Origin: Camellia lanceoleosa
Taxonomy: Eukaryota; Streptophyta; Magnoliopsida; Ericales; Theaceae
Reading direction: 5' to 3'
Assembly (NCBI GenBank): GCA_025200525.1
Contig: CM045762.1
Span: forward strand, 89,966,717 to 90,030,716
Length of the DNA: 64,000 nt
The notes below the pieces were generated by a model that saw only the letters and a program-made list of their open reading frames with translations, searched no databases and was not told the DNA's origin. This document shows positions 46,882-60,850 of the stretch, piece after piece; the stretch's first letter is position 1, and the number at the start of each line of letters is the position of its first letter. Both the position numbers and the translations under genes were made by a program.

Positions 46882-48975
46882 ATGCTTAAATGGCTTTAAC
46901 CCTCTTTTGAGGGTTCCTTATAGTCAAAGGCATGGTCTCTGTCATGCCAAAAGTCATCTTTTGATTGACCTCTCTCTCATTAGAGGACTTTCACCTTGGA
47001 CTTAATCGTTAATGAATGGCTCGGTAATGTAAAATGTGTAAACAAGAATTGAGCAAAGTAAAATATGACAAGATAAGCATGTTGTAGTTGCATTGTATTG
47101 TGTTCAATCGGACGTTATATTGAACACAAGGTAGATTGGTCCATTTCATACTTGAAGTGATGAAAATGAGCCAATCTCCTTTGTCTCCATTGCCTTTGAT
47201 TATCCATGATAAGGTAATGGGCCGAGAGTCTTGTTTGTCTTGCATTTATTAAATTAGTACAAGTTGGATCCTTGGCCATCATGCAATGAATGCTTGATTG
47301 GTGGTCTTGGATCCAATAGTGCCACTCCTTTGATGTTTTGAGATGATGAGAAGTGTCACAGTACAAACATATCTTTGGGAGACCCTCTATTTCCTTCAAT
47401 TTGAGCTCACAGTAATGGTGATGCAAAGGCCTCAAGCAGGCTTCATCGATGGCCAAGATCGCTCATCCTTGGCCGGCAGTGTACATCCTTAGCCAGTAGA
47501 TGGCCGGCAGTAGCTTCTCATGGCCGGCAGGCCACTGGTGAATTCCCCAGCAGTGATTTGGCAAGGTTCAACAGAGAGTTCCTAAAGTTACCTTGCAAAC
47601 AGAGCCTCTCAAGAGCAAACTGGAAGGTGTTTCAAGGCGATAACCGAGCACATGCATCTTTTAATTCCCAAGGCAGAGCTGAGGCAACCTAATTTAATTA
47701 GTGTGCTAATTAAGTTGATTGTTGTAATAATTAGTAAGTAGTTTGCTAGTTATTCAATTTGGTTTGTAATAATTAGTCTAATTAGTTTAATTAGATTAGT
47801 TAGCTTAGCTTAGCTTATTCATTCGGACCCTCCTGCGATAGGGCAAAATGTTGTAATAAGTGTGCGTGCGTGCGTGTGTGCGTGTCTTCAAACCCCACGT
47901 CTTTCTTCCTTTTATTTAACCACTTTCGATGGTTAGATTAGGGCACGCTTTTGATTAGCATACCTTATGCTTGCATGCATGCATCATTAATTTGTTTTGC
48001 ATGCACTGCTCAAGATCATTCAAACTGCATCGTATTTCTATACACTTCTTTGAATACATGTTTCAAAGCATGTTATCAAATTCTTGCATTCATATGCCAT
48101 CTTAGATAGCCGAGCCTATTTAGTTGCATTATTGCATGTGTTGCATTAGGCATTTTGTATAGTTAGGATCATGCATTATTTCTAATTAGCTTTTGTTTTG
48201 GCTCGGAGTATACTGTAAGTCTTTATGCTTTAGAATCCTTGCATGAGTGTGAGTGCTACCATGTTAGCATGCTTGCCATGGGGCTATATGCTTAAATGCT
48301 TAACTGCTTGAATGCCTGTGGATAAAGACTTTATTACTTAAATTGGGACAATTCATCAAATGTGAGTTTTAAGCCCGCTTTGTGAAGTGGCAAATCATCA
48401 TGTTTTAAGCCCACTTGAGGGTGGCAACCAAGACTTTATCCCACCATGAGTGTGGCATTTTCAAACCATTTTCAAAACAAGCATGAATTGTTTTGTTCCA
48501 ATTTTACGATTTAGTCTATTCTTGTATGTCAGGCATCACGAGTAAAATTAGCTAATAACCTAATAAGAACACATGTGTTTATGAAACAATATATCATGCT
48601 TAGTAGAGGTCGATCCTTTGATCTAAGAGCAGGTGCTCATTTCAGACCTTCCCTCTCGCACTCCAAGTTCCCAAGCCGAGACAATTTTGGTGATGAAGGA
48701 CACGTGGCCTTTGGCGAAGTCGTGGTTTCCTAAATTTTTCAAAAATAAAATATTTAGGTGGCGACTCTGTAATCTGGCAAAGCAATCTAGTTTTGGCAAT
48801 ATTTGATATAAAATCTAATTTTCCAAAAATGGCTTGCCGGATTGGATTCTTTGGTGTTTATCAGTCTCACATTGTACTTTGTGAGATTAGATTCGTAACC
48901 GTGACAGAGTCTCGAATCAGGAGACCACCCGCCCTTCCGAAAGGGGGCATACAAAGAAAGTCTGTCTATAGATAG

Positions 48976-50499
48976 ATATGAACATAAATGGTGGAGTTGG
49001 ATATTTGTAATCTCTCACCTATGAAAATATGGATAGTTTATCTATTTTGGAGACTGATATATGTTGAGATATATATGTTTTAGGCTATCGGTGGAAGATA
49101 GATATGACTATTGTAGAAATTGCATGTGGACTAGGAGAATTGAAATAAATCCTTCATTGGTTGTCATTGAATATGACGGTTTGATTAAATTGTTGAATGT
49201 GTGAATTTTGATAGTCATTGTATATGACACGCCTTTAAATACATTGTATATGTATCATTGTTTGGGAGGAGATAGGATGTACTCATTGTTTAGGAGGAGA
49301 AATGAGATGTACTCCAATCGTTCTAAGGAGATAGGGATGGACTCCATTGAAAATTGTTAGCGGAGTGTCTGGTGAAAGTCCCGAAATCTTATATATATAG
49401 GTGCCGGTTCCCTCAGATGAGAATTCTGTAAAATGGCAAAATTAAAGTGTTTGTGTAATAATTGTGTTGACTGAGAACCCCTGAGTTGTAGTCTCAGTTG
49501 AGTGTCTAAAATGTAATGAATTGGCTCATGAATTGAGATGAAATAAATTAACTTGAAATGAATTGTCATGAAATGAAGTAAGACAAATTGACTAAAAGTT
49601 TATCCTTGCCTTGGCGTTTTGTTATGGAAAGGTGTATCCTTGGCTTATCGTGCTTAAGGCAAGTAGAGCGGAACACGTTTATCATTATTGTCTCAGTGTA
49701 TCTGGGTATATTATGGGTTATGGTTCTGGAAGGCCGAGTTGTCTCATTTATTGAGTAGATAGTTGTTGGTTGCTTGTTGTTTTCCTTTTGTACTGAATGT
49801 ATATATGTAAAGACATCAATGTGTTGGAAACTGACGTAAGTACTGTATCGAGATTGTGAATAATGTGAAGAACATCGGATACTTGTGAACATGTTTCAAG
49901 AAGGTAAAACGTAATGGGCTTTGTGAAATCATTTTCAAGAACTTGTTATTGTTATATGAATTTTGGGAAAAAGGTAACAAGAAGAAAGAAAAGTAAATTG
50001 CTTATGTTGTTGAGCGAAATGAATGATTTTGAGAAAAATTTCTATATAAGTATATTTCTGTATACACCATCACTATATATAATATGACTTAAAGCATTCA
50101 TGATCATAGCTATCTGTATGTTGTTATCGTTTAGGATCATATTGGGATCCCTACTGGACTTTATGTTCACCCCACGTTATTAATCGTTTTTTAGGTGAAC
50201 GTCAAGAAGGATTTCAAGATCGAGGATCTTCTTTATGTGTTGACCACGGGGCCTTTTATTTGTAGGCGGAATGCCATTGATGTAAAAAGGTTAAACCTTT
50301 TCTTTTAATTTAAAAGATGTAAGCCTACAGGCAATTTATTTATTTTTATCTCATGTTGCATTTATTTCATAGTCGAATGAGAGAACCTTTGATAATAGTA
50401 CTCATTATTGTATCAAATTTCCGCACATGATCTCTGAAATTGTACTATAATAAAGGATTTGGTAATGGTATCCGTTGATATAAAAAGTGGGGCGTGACA
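48976..50499 (+). mobile_element. LTR-X, right part
   Basis: Continues 41722 after removal of LTR-B: 'ATGAACATAAATGGTGGAGTTGG' at 48980 aligns with 8384-8400 of the gypsy-1 LTR. It ends GGGGCGTGACA at 50489-50499. Its last 606 bases are the start of block copy 2. Confidence 0.75.
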
Positions 50500-50779
50500 G
50501 AGGAACTACATCCAATCGATAAAGGGAAAAAAATTACCAATTGCACCTCCACATTTTTTAATTGCATCCCACCACAAATACCTTTTGCATCTCCATGTGT
50601 TTGTAATTTTTCTCCTCTTCCACCTACGTGTAATTTTCCTATTTACTTTATTCTTATATGTTTACAGTATTATTTACATTAGTTTTGATAAGTTTTATTT
50701 AACTAAAAGGGAGATTAGTATTGAATTTTGTGAGACTTATTATAATTTTTTTATTTACAAGTACGACTAGTGTAGTTTT

Positions 50780-51151
50780 TTTTTCTTTTTATTTTTGGGA
50801 TTAAATTACACCAATAATCTTTACATTTTATTTTTTGTGTCATTTTAGTCTTTACATATTGCATTTACTCAATTTTGACCCTTAATTTTAGATTTTGTAT
50901 CAATTTAATCTAATTGATAACACCGTTGGTGTTTTTGACAAAATGATCATTAAATTGGTTGATGTTAACTCACTGAGTTAAGCAAGTTTATAATTTTATA
51001 CCTAAAAGTATAACACATGTCACATATATGTGTATTTTCAATTAAAAATTACTAACAATTGTAATTATTTGGACTAAATTGAGACAAATTCATAAATTTA
51101 AGATTAAAATTGATCTAATTGAAATTATAGAGACTAAAATAATACAAAAAG
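50780..51151. mobile_element. MITE with long inverted ends (copy 2)
   Basis: Same element as 905-1265. Just upstream, 50728-50765 differs from 850-890 in a way that agrees better with the third copy at 24590-24630, so copy 1 is the altered one there. Confidence 0.6.
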
Positions 51152-52082
51152 TGTAACACCCCAAAAAATAATACGATAAATCCAACTCATAAGCGGAGAA
51201 TAATAGAAATGAAATACTTTCATTCACTAGGTTCGCTTACAAGAGTTAACACATGAGGTATACATTCACCAATGTTCATCCGAAACTATAGTATGTAATA
51301 CAATATTGAGAGAAATGAACTACGATATAGTCAGATGCCCTATAGGTTTACATCTTCCCAAGTCATTGCTTGGTTACACAAAAGTGAACCCAGCTCAATA
51401 CAATTAAAGCCCTTAGCTATACAAAATAATAAAACAAAATAAAGAAGCTCTTACTTCCCAAAAGTCCCTCCAAGCTATTGTCTTGGTGGAGGCATGTCAC
51501 TAGCACTTGAAAATGGTTTTCCCGAATAGGGTGAGCCAAAGCCCAGTAGGAATAATCTAACACAGTATATGAGATTTAGCAGAGATATAAGTATAATATG
51601 CATGTATAATGCCTGTGACAAGATATTCACATTTGATAAAATCATAAAGTACCAAAGTTTGTATTGCAATTCATTTTTCATCCATTATTTTCAAGTTAAT
51701 TTACCCTTTTCAACTCATGAGCCAATTCCATGTTCTTCCAATAACAAAAAATGAGACTACAACTCAGTGGTTATCTAATCAACACAAGTACCACACAAAC
51801 ACTTCAATCTACCATTTTATGAAAATTTCATCCGCATGATCGGCACCCATGTATACACAAGATTTCCAGACTTTCACCCTGGACACTCCGGCCAACTTAA
51901 TTTCAAATGGAGTCTATCCCCTATCTCCTTCCAGACAATGGAGTATATCCTCTTTCTCCTCCCAAACATTATACAAATACAATATATTTAAACATAGTCA
52001 TATGCAATGACAACCAGCAATAGATTATTTTCAATTTACCTAATTCTCATGCAATTTCTATAACAATCATAACTATCCTCCA
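51152..52082 (-). mobile_element. Truncated reversed gypsy LTR fragment (copy 2)
   Basis: Same as 1266-2200, with only scattered single-base and short indel differences. Confidence 0.7.
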
Positions 52083-52084
52083 CT

Positions 52085-53995
52085 GATCAAGCACTTTGTG
52101 TTTACTATCGTCATTGGCAACAATTTCTAGGATTTCATCCAACATCTTGTGGTATTTATAATGCACCTTTGCATTAAGAACAACCCCGGATTTAGTGTAT
52201 GTGGTTGGAATGCTTGTGTACCTTCTTTTGATATCTTTTCTTCATCTCGATACAATGTATTTGTTTGGACCCTGATATATGCACCTCTCAAGGAGCACAC
52301 TAATTGAATGGGCACATATAATGCTCCGAAACTCAAACCACCGACACATACATTGCATTTCACATTCACTTGTATTAAAGTACACAACAAATTCCAATGT
52401 CTTCATTTTCTCACTGACTAGAACAGTCTCCTTGACATGATAAGTACAAATTGCTCCCTCCTCTTTGACAAGATTCGCATGACAATACAATAGTCGCTTC
52501 AATTCTACTTGCACTTCTTTAAATTTTGAATTTGTATAGGCTGCACGAAATTGCTTCTCAAACTCATATATTGTTAAGTAATCATACAATTTGTTTCAAG
52601 ATTTAAAGTCTGCTTTGGTCTCTTTCTCCACATTACTTCTCAAGGCATTATCATACTGTTCAACAAATTGTTTTAAAGTTGCCTTTAAGTTCACATATCT
52701 ATCAAAAAATGCATTTATACTCTCACTTTGTTGTGCAGTTGATATGCTATCCCAAAAAAAGTCCTTAACATAGGCAGGAATCCACCTATGTCACTCACCA
52801 TATAATGCCCCTAACCACTCATTATCATCCAGATTGAACTTTGTAATCATCGCTTCATCAAATTCATCTTTTGTAAAGGAATCATACACTGCATTTTGCA
52901 AAGCAACCTTTATGGATTCATATTGGGAATATCCTCTCAATTTCTTCAAAATTTTCTTCATTATAAGCCATAAGCACCAACGATGTCGAGCTTGTGGAAA
53001 GGCAACTTCAATGGCACTTTGCATAGCTCTGCACTAGTCAGTTGTTATAACTTTTGGAGGAGCATTTGACATGCAACTTAACCATTCTCTGAATAGCCAC
53101 ACAAATGATTCAGTGTTCTCATTACATAACAGCCCACAACTAAGTAAAATTGGCTGCCTATGGTGAATACCTCCTACAAATGGAGCAAATGGCACATCAT
53201 ATTTGTTTGTGAGATAGGTTATGTTAAATGAAACAATATTCCCAAATGCTTTATAAGCTGTCCTATTCATTGTATCCACCCAAAACAAGTTTCACATGCG
53301 ACCATCTTCATTGAGGTCAATTGTAGAATAGAAGTTCGAATTTTGTTGTTACATCATATGAAAATAAAGTGCAACTGATTCGCCATGTTGGACCTCAAGC
53401 GCTAATCTTGTAACACTCTCAAAGTGATTCATTGTATCTCATTACTCCAATCTTAATGCCTCGCACTTTGCTTCAACAACTATTGAATGAAAATTCCTAA
53501 CCACCCTATCCCTGCTTCATCGTTTATTTCTAGTCTTTTTTTCATAGGAGTAAGAATCCTCTTATTCATTGCAAAATGCCGTGAGTCACTAGGAATCAAG
53601 TCATGCGTATGTGCAAGCATAACTGTGGTTAACTTAAATCTTCCATCCTTTTATAGAGTCACTTTAACCTTTGCTTTACATTCAATTTTTGATGACAAAG
53701 ATGGTTCGAGAGGGTGTATTTCTGATCGTTTTGTTCTCTTGCATGCCCAAGTACATTCAATTTCAAATTATTTTACTTCCCCATCTTATCCAATATTTTG
53801 TGTTCTATAAGCTACAACAAATTCGAGGTGTTTTGTATATTTTGCATAAAACGCTTATACTTCTTACTTTTAGCTAAAACACGTTCCCTTTTTAGGTTCT
53901 TCAACATCACCAATCTCATTTAATGATGGATTGTTCTCCGGTTCTTCAACTTCCTCACCACATTCAAAGGAAAGATTGTTTGAATCAATGTCCAT
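52085..53995 (-). pseudogene. FAR1/FHY3-type MULE transposase pseudogene (copy 2)
   Basis: Domain order and breaks match 2203-4116: FAR1-type N-terminus, MULE core (about 53300-52791) and SWIM finger (about 52367-52300). Differences are few, for example HHW to HRW near 52980 and a cluster at 53378-53480 where the text around 'GATTCGCCATGTTGG' departs from copy 1. The shared stops show the gene was dead before the block was duplicated. Confidence 0.85.
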
Positions 53996-55212
53996 TGAAG
54001 CGCAGTAGCTTGAAACCAAAATTCAGACTACCTAACCAAGAACTGTGATAGAAAATAAAGTGTAATTGAAAGTAGTGACCAGATTTCATATTTTATTTCA
54101 CTTCTCAAACCAAATTTTAGATGATAATCTAATGCAAATCCTAACCCTCTAGGACAAGTACTTCCAAATACTCTCACATTTTCTGGACTAAAAAGCCTCA
54201 AAAATCAAACAAAACAATCATATTTTTCTCCAATAGAAACATAAAATCAAGTATAAAGACAAGATTTCAAATAGCGATGGTAGTAAGTTCTGAAGATAAT
54301 CAAAACTTAACTTATTATTATCACATGCAACTTGGGTGATTTTTCATGAACAACATTTCAATTTTTCTAACAGAACATGCATCAAACATAATACAATTTT
54401 CCTAATATTTTACCTAGATCATGAAGGCTCTCCAACAGAACATAAAATCAAGCATGAAGACAAGGTTCTCCAGTTCTAAAAAGAATCATAACTTACTATT
54501 ATCACTTGCAACTTGGGTATTTTTCATAAACAAAATTATAATTTTTCTATGTGGACTTTCATCAAACAACTAGAATGCATCAATACAATGGCAAATGTTC
54601 AATAGAGGGTTTGATTCCAAAACAAACAAAAATAAATAAATTACAGACATCACACATGCATCACAAAATTTAGCAAATGCAAAAAATTGCAACATCACAA
54701 ATGCATCTCAGATGCAAAACACAAGAACACCTGTGTCGCTGAACACCGTGTCGGTGGTCGCCGTGATCGCACGAACACCTAGGTCGGGGTCATCGTGTTT
54801 CGCCATTGAAGTCGTGCTCGTTGTGCTTGTCTGGTTTCTCTTTCTCGTTTTCCTCTATTTTCTGTTTTATTTTTGTAGTATTATTTCTCCCAACCTGAAC
54901 ACGTGGATCTGACTTGTATCATATTTTTGCACCGAAAACTCTTTTGATCCATTCGGGCCACCTTCCATTCACGCTACCCATTAGCATTGTTTGAATTTTT
55001 AGATACAGCTAACGTAAATACACATAAAAAGTATAATATTTATGAAAAAATTTATAAAAAAAACACTAAATACCAAAAATATAATAATAAAAAATACAAA
55101 AATTTAGTACATTTTCCTATTCTTGTGTATTTATCGATTTTTTTTAAAAACATTTTTACAAATATTTTACTTTTTAAATACATCTAGTTAAGGTGCATTT
55201 AGAAAGTAAAAA
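53996..55212. other. Non-coding MULE flank (copy 2)
   Basis: Counterpart of 4117-5343 with the same internal direct repeats. Positions 54725-54800 and 54835-54905 differ densely from copy 1. Confidence 0.5.
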
Positions 55213-57228
55213 AATTGAAGGAAAGAGCATAAGATTTGGGGCTGATCAAAGGAGCTATGGTAGGTCATAGTGAACTGGAGTTGTCTCAACTTCAGCTGTC
55301 GATGAGATTATTATTTTTGTAGCTTAATTGAAGGAAATCATTGCAATAAAGAAAATTTTGAGATGTTTTGAACTAATGTCTCAAGTTAAAGATCAATTTT
55401 TATAAAAGTAAAGTTTGTAGGAAGGTGTAGAGGATGATCAAAGTTATAGCGCTGCCAAAAGTTGAATTGTTTAACTCAAAAACTACCCTTGAATTATCTA
55501 GGCATGCTTCTAGGATCAAATCCAAGGAGTAGGAGAACATGGCATCCAGTTGTTGATAAGTTTAAAAAGAAATTAGCTCTATGGAAGAGAAAATGTTTAT
55601 CATTTACAGGTAGGCTAACTTTGATTAAGTCCATACTATCAGGACTACCCGTATACTTTTTATCCATGTTTAAGATGCCAGTGGGTATTGCTAAGTTGCT
55701 AGATAGAATTCAATCTACCTTTCTTTGGGGTGGTGATGAGGTGAGGAGGAAAGTACATCTTATAAAGTGGGAGGAGGTGTGCAAAAATAAAAGCAAATGT
55801 AGGCTTGGTGTGAGGAAGCTCAGTGAGGTCAATGAGTGTTTGTTAATTAAATGGTGGTGGAAGTAGGGCTTGGAAGATAAAGCATTATGGAAACAAGTGG
55901 TGTGCCGTAAGTATGGCAAGAGTGGTGGTAGATGGAGTCCATTGACAATGGAGTCAGAGGTGCCACCTATCATGTGGAAGGATATTATGTCCTTAGCTAC
56001 AAGTAATCCACCCTTGAGGGAGTTCTTATTGTCTAATTTCAAGATTGTGATTGGGAATGGTATTACGACAAAATTTTGGGTGGATGTGTGGATTAATAAT
56101 CAGAGTTTATCCCTTGCTTTTCCTAAAAAAATTTCATTATCAGTTGAGAAGGATGGGTCATTGTTTGATTTCTATCACGGGAATGATGGAGGGGTAACAC
56201 TTTGAATTTCATTTTCAGAAGACCGCCTTTTGCTTGGGAAGAGGAGGAGCTCCATAACTTGACTATGTATCTTCAGGTGGCACCCAACTTAAGAATTCAA
56301 GTCAGGACTCTTGCACATGGTTGGCTCAGTCATCTAGAGCTTTTCCTATAGCTTCAGTATGGATTTGGATAGATTCAAGTAAAGGATCTAATCTCAGAAT
56401 AGTCAAGACCATTTGGAATAAGTTTGCTCCCCCAAAGCTTCAATGCATGACATGGTTAGCTTGGAGAGGTAGGATGAAATCATATCATTATGCAAAGGAT
56501 TGAGGTGCTGAAGCCTAATGCAAACATCCTCTGTGTATTTTGCAAGTCTAAAGCGGAGTCACAGAATCATTTATTATTGCATTGTAGTTACATTTAGAAA
56601 GTGTGGTCTGGGATTGTGGGTTGGTGGGGTTTGTGTTGGGTTATCCTTGGGTCTGTATAGTCCTTGCTGAATTGGTGGGCTAGTTTTAAGGTCAAAAGGA
56701 ATGTGGTGGAGATTTGGAAAATTGTTCCTTTGGCTTTGTTATGGTCAATTTGGAAACTAAGAAATGAATGCTTGTTTAATAATGCTCAACTAAATTTTGT
56801 GGACCAGGAAGAATTGATGGAAGTTAGAGTGGCCTTATGGGCAAAGTCTAATTTGAAGGATTTTCATTTCTCTGTGCATGATATTATTTCCAACTTAAGG
56901 AAGATTTGTTACTAAGTTTAATCTATTGGGGTAGCTGTTAGTGTATGGTTATTGCTGGTGTATTGTGTAATCTTGACGATGTTCTGTTTTTGGCTGCTTA
57001 GCTGATGCGGATGGAGAGGCATGTTGATTGGAGGTGTCAGCTGGATGGAGTACATGGTAGCAGGGGCTTCTGATTTGTTTCTTGAGGTGAGGATGCATCT
57101 TCAGCTAGTTGTTGTTGTTGTTGTTTTGCTGGTGTTTCTTCTAGTTACTGTTGTTTCTTCTATCTCTCTTTTGTGTTGATATCTCACCAACTAGCCTAAG
57201 ATAGCTTTTGTTTGTGTATCTTACTTTG
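55213..57228 (+). pseudogene. 5'-truncated LINE (copy 2)
   Basis: Counterpart of 5344-7373 with the same truncation point and the same stops at about 55865 and 56595. The RT start (55285-55460) is damaged by several extra indels relative to copy 1. The frame from 55870 to 56205 is instead continuous where copy 1 is frameshifted near 6030. Damage in opposite directions in the two copies is easier to explain by consensus error than by evolution alone. Confidence 0.85.
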
Positions 57229-59195
57229 TATAGCGATTCTGGTTTTAACCCAATCCTTACTATCTTGGACTGTGTTTCATGGTTTCGTAATGTTGTTTCA
57301 TGACTTTTTCCCCTCATACTTCCTTGAGTTTGGCGATTGGATTATAATGGTTGAGTTTGGAATAGGTTGGTTGCTTGGTTTTTCAAACTCTTATTGTCCA
57401 AAATTCTACTCTTTCGCTCAAGTGACATTTCTTGCGCCGAAAGGTGCTTTTAGAACCTAAATACTTTTGCAGGTCTGCAAAAGTACAAGGAGAGTGTATT
57501 ATACGCTCGGGTGATGCTTTCTGCACACAAGCGGTCTCACCTCGAGTGACTTGTCTTGCACTCATGTGGTGGTCTCATATCCAGAAACTATTGGGAGTGT
57601 GTATTCTATGCTTGAGCATCACTTCTTGTGCTCAAGCGAACAACTTATTAGGTCGACGCCGAGCGCCACTTCTGCACTCGAGCGACTATGCGTATTAGTT
57701 TCAAGAAGAACACATTTCTACATCACTTTTTCAGATCTTTTTCTCTCAAAACCCTAGATCTAGAGCATTTCTCTCTACATTTCCACCTAGATCCGTTGGT
57801 TTCTCTACTCTAGTGTCTTTGGGAAAGAGGTAGAGCGTCTCAAGAGCTTCACTTTGGTCTGAACAAAACTTGGTTTCGGCATCTTTGAAGTTTCTTCCTT
57901 GCTTTGCTCGTCTTCTAAACTTGAGGTAGGGATTTTCTGCACTCTCTATGGTTTTTAACTTAGTTATTTGTTGTTGTATAAGTAGTATGGTGATTCTGGA
58001 GGATTTTGAATAAACCTAGGGTTTTAGTTTAAAATCAAAAGAGGGGTTTTCAAATGGATGTATTGAAAACGGTTTTGAGAGTAGATATGAGGTTGTGGTG
58101 TGATTAATTTGTTAATTTTGATACTTGGGGTGGATTAGGAAGAAAGAGAAGTTTTGTCCTAAAATGTCTCAATTTGTTATTTTGTATAAATAATTGGAAT
58201 TAGTATAGAAAGTGGAAATTGGTTGGATGTTTATATAAATGGTGGAGTTGGATATGTATTACCTTTCACCTATGGAAGCTTGAATGGTTTATTTGTCTTC
58301 AAGATTGTATATCTATTTAGAAACATTTGTTTTGGGCTATCGGCGGAGGATAGCTATGATTATTGTAGAAATTGCATGAAGTTTAGGTGAATTGAAACTA
58401 ATAATTCATTCATTGTCATTGAACAAGACTATGTCTTTAATGCATTGCAAATGTATGATGTTTGGGAGAAGAAATGGGATGTATTTCATGTTTAGGAGAA
58501 GAAAAGGGGATGGACTCCATTGAATTAAGTTGGCCTATGTGTCCAGGGTGAAATAGGATGTATCCCAAAAATCGCATGTATACATGGATGTTGATTCCCG
58601 CAGACGAAATATCCGTAAAATAGAAAAATGGAAGTATTTGTATAATGGCTACGTTGGTTAGAGAACTACGGAGTCGTACTTTTAGTTTGGTTGTCTGAAT
58701 GAAATGGTGAATGACTTATGAATTGAGATAAAATGAATTGAGATATAAATTTGACATAGTAAGATATTGCAAAAGAGTTATGAATGATTTCATCATGGAC
58801 ATTGTATATGCTTATTACACTTATACCTTTGTTAAGATTGTGTTAAATTATTCCTACTTGGCTTTGGCTCACCTTATATAGGAAAAGCATTTTTAGGTGT
58901 TGGTGATATGTCTCTGCCAAGGCAATAGCTTGGGAGGAATCTGAGTCAAGGCTTTCTTTTATGTATTATGTTATTGTTTTGATTCAAGCCAAGGGCTTTA
59001 CATGTATTGGATTTATATTCACTTTTGTTGTAACCAAGCATGGTCTTAGAAAGATGTAAGCCTATAGGGCATTTATTTTGCTAAACTCTTTTGTACCATT
59101 AACTCTCATGAAATAAAGAATATTACACTCTTGTTCATATTGTTATTTACATATGGTCTAGAATGGATTTATGGCATTTATTTTGGGGCGTTACA
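57229..59195 (+). mobile_element. gypsy-1 5' LTR (copy 2)
   Basis: Same borders as 7374-9351 (TATAGCG start, GGGGCGTTACA end). Between 57420 and 57710 the CTCGAG array region differs from copy 1 at many sites, while the following 1.4 kb is almost identical. Confidence 0.85.
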
Positions 59196-59198
59196 ACT

Positions 59199-59210
59199 TG
59201 GTATCAGAGT
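59199..59210 (+). other. gypsy-1 primer-binding site (copy 2)
   Basis: TGGTATCAGAGT, identical to 9355-9366. Confidence 0.85.
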
Positions 59211-59598
59211 GCACCGGGTTTGAATACTTTGGGTACGTGGGAAGTGGTTATTGCCATAATGGGTTTGTCTTGCTTGATAGAGACTTTAGTATGTACGATG
59301 TGCTTACATGATAACATGCTTATGTGGTTATATGGGTATGGGGTTTAGTTTTTAGGATATTCATTGAGTCTATAGGTTTCTAGAAGTCCTATTTGAAGAG
59401 CACTTGATCACTGTTGTTTCTAAATACAACTCTGGCAATGCCACAGGATGATCATTATCTGGAAACAAAATTCATATGTGTTTATTTGACAATATGCTTA
59501 TGTGGAGTGAATTACTATTGTCCACCGCATTAGGATGTGAGTGAATTAGCTTCGGCACATTTGTAAATGTGCTAATCTTTTGTGTTACCTTCATTAGG

Positions 59599-60850
59599 AT
59601 GTCAGGACGTGGACATGGTGATGGTACGCATGGTAGGCCTAAGAGACATGAGGTGCCTTTACTGGATGATATTCTGGCATAAGAAGAAGGGGTCTGTTTG
59701 ACCAATGTGGCCGAACCAGTGGATTAACAGGCCATGGGCGCCTTAGCCCGCAAAATGGCTGGAGCATTATGGGACTTTATGGACATTCTCAGAGCTGAGA
59801 ATCAAATCCAGGCCCAAGTAGCTCGTGACAGGTCGCCTTTCTTAAAGGTGAGTTTTTTGGTGGAATTCAGATGAGTTTTGGGTGATCCCAAGAAGCCACT
59901 GAAGGCAAATGAGTGGCTAGAACAAATAGTGAAGACGTTCGAGATGTGTGGCATTGAGGACGACTAGTTGAGAGTGACCTTGGCATCCTTCCAGCTGAAG
60001 GGAGATGTGGGTCAGTGGTAGAAGCATGCGCGTGGGCACATTGGGGTGACCTAGGAGTCTTTTGTTAGCGACTTCCAAGATAAATTCTTGCCTCCCACAG
60101 CTCCGGAGAAGTTGAGAGATTAGTTCTCCAAGCATGTGCAATTGAACACTCTAGTAGCCTAGTTTGAGGCCACATTTACTAGCTTGTCAAGGTTTACATT
60201 AGAACTCGTGGCGACTGAAGAGCACCATTATTTAGAGTTCGAGAAGAGGTTGAGGACCGGGCTCATGTTCAAAGTGGTCGGGTCAATGATTAGAGACTAT
60301 GGACGCTTTGTGGAGGCAACAGCTTATCTGAAGACCGTAATGCAGATGGAGAAGAAGAGGATAAGCGGCTCTAGGAGGAGTCAGGATATTCAGGGGATTG
60401 CAAGAGGCAGAGGGGTTCTAACCCATAACAATCCTAAGGAGCTCAGTTGAGGTCCACTTTTCCAGTACCGAGTTCGAGTTCTAGGAGAGGTGGTCAAGGA
60501 GATGTCACTTGTCTCAAATGTGGCTAGTTGAGCCACAAGTCTCCAGCTTGCTCGCAGAGAGGATGAGAGCAGCAGTCTGCATCGTCTTTGGCTCGTTCTC
60601 AGAGCTAGAGTCAGGGGAGAGGCCAGCTGCTCACTTGTTATCAATGTAGGCAGGCAAGGCACATGAAGAGGTTTTGCCCTCAGTTGGGCGACATACCTGG
60701 TGTGTTTGGTTCAAGGCATACACAAAGCCACCAGCCGGCACAGTTAGCATAGGCCTCAAGGGCCAATCAGAGAGCCTCTTCGGCTCAGTCAGTGCATCAG
60801 GCTTATACTCCGAGGGGTGAGCAGGTAGAGCAAAGACCTACAGGCTGTGC
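59599..60850 (+). pseudogene. gypsy-1 gag pseudogene (copy 2)
   Basis: Begins at the ATG matching 9748 and shares the TAG stops of copy 1 in the capsid segment (59967, 60019, 60052 and following). Near 60765-60870 the text reads more regularly than copy 1 and is rich in CAG, giving a smoother join into the protease frame. Confidence 0.8.

Larger units (their letters stand above)
41723..48970 (+). mobile_element. LTR-B, solo LTR with 5-bp target duplication (itself interrupted)
   Basis: The ends TGTAGACA and TGTCTATA are near-perfect inverted termini. GATAG flanks at 41718-41722 and 48971-48975. Without the nested element (43477-46887) it is 3.84 kb, the length of LTR-A, and it has no internal region. 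It is therefore a solo LTR left by recombination between two LTRs. Confidence 0.85.
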
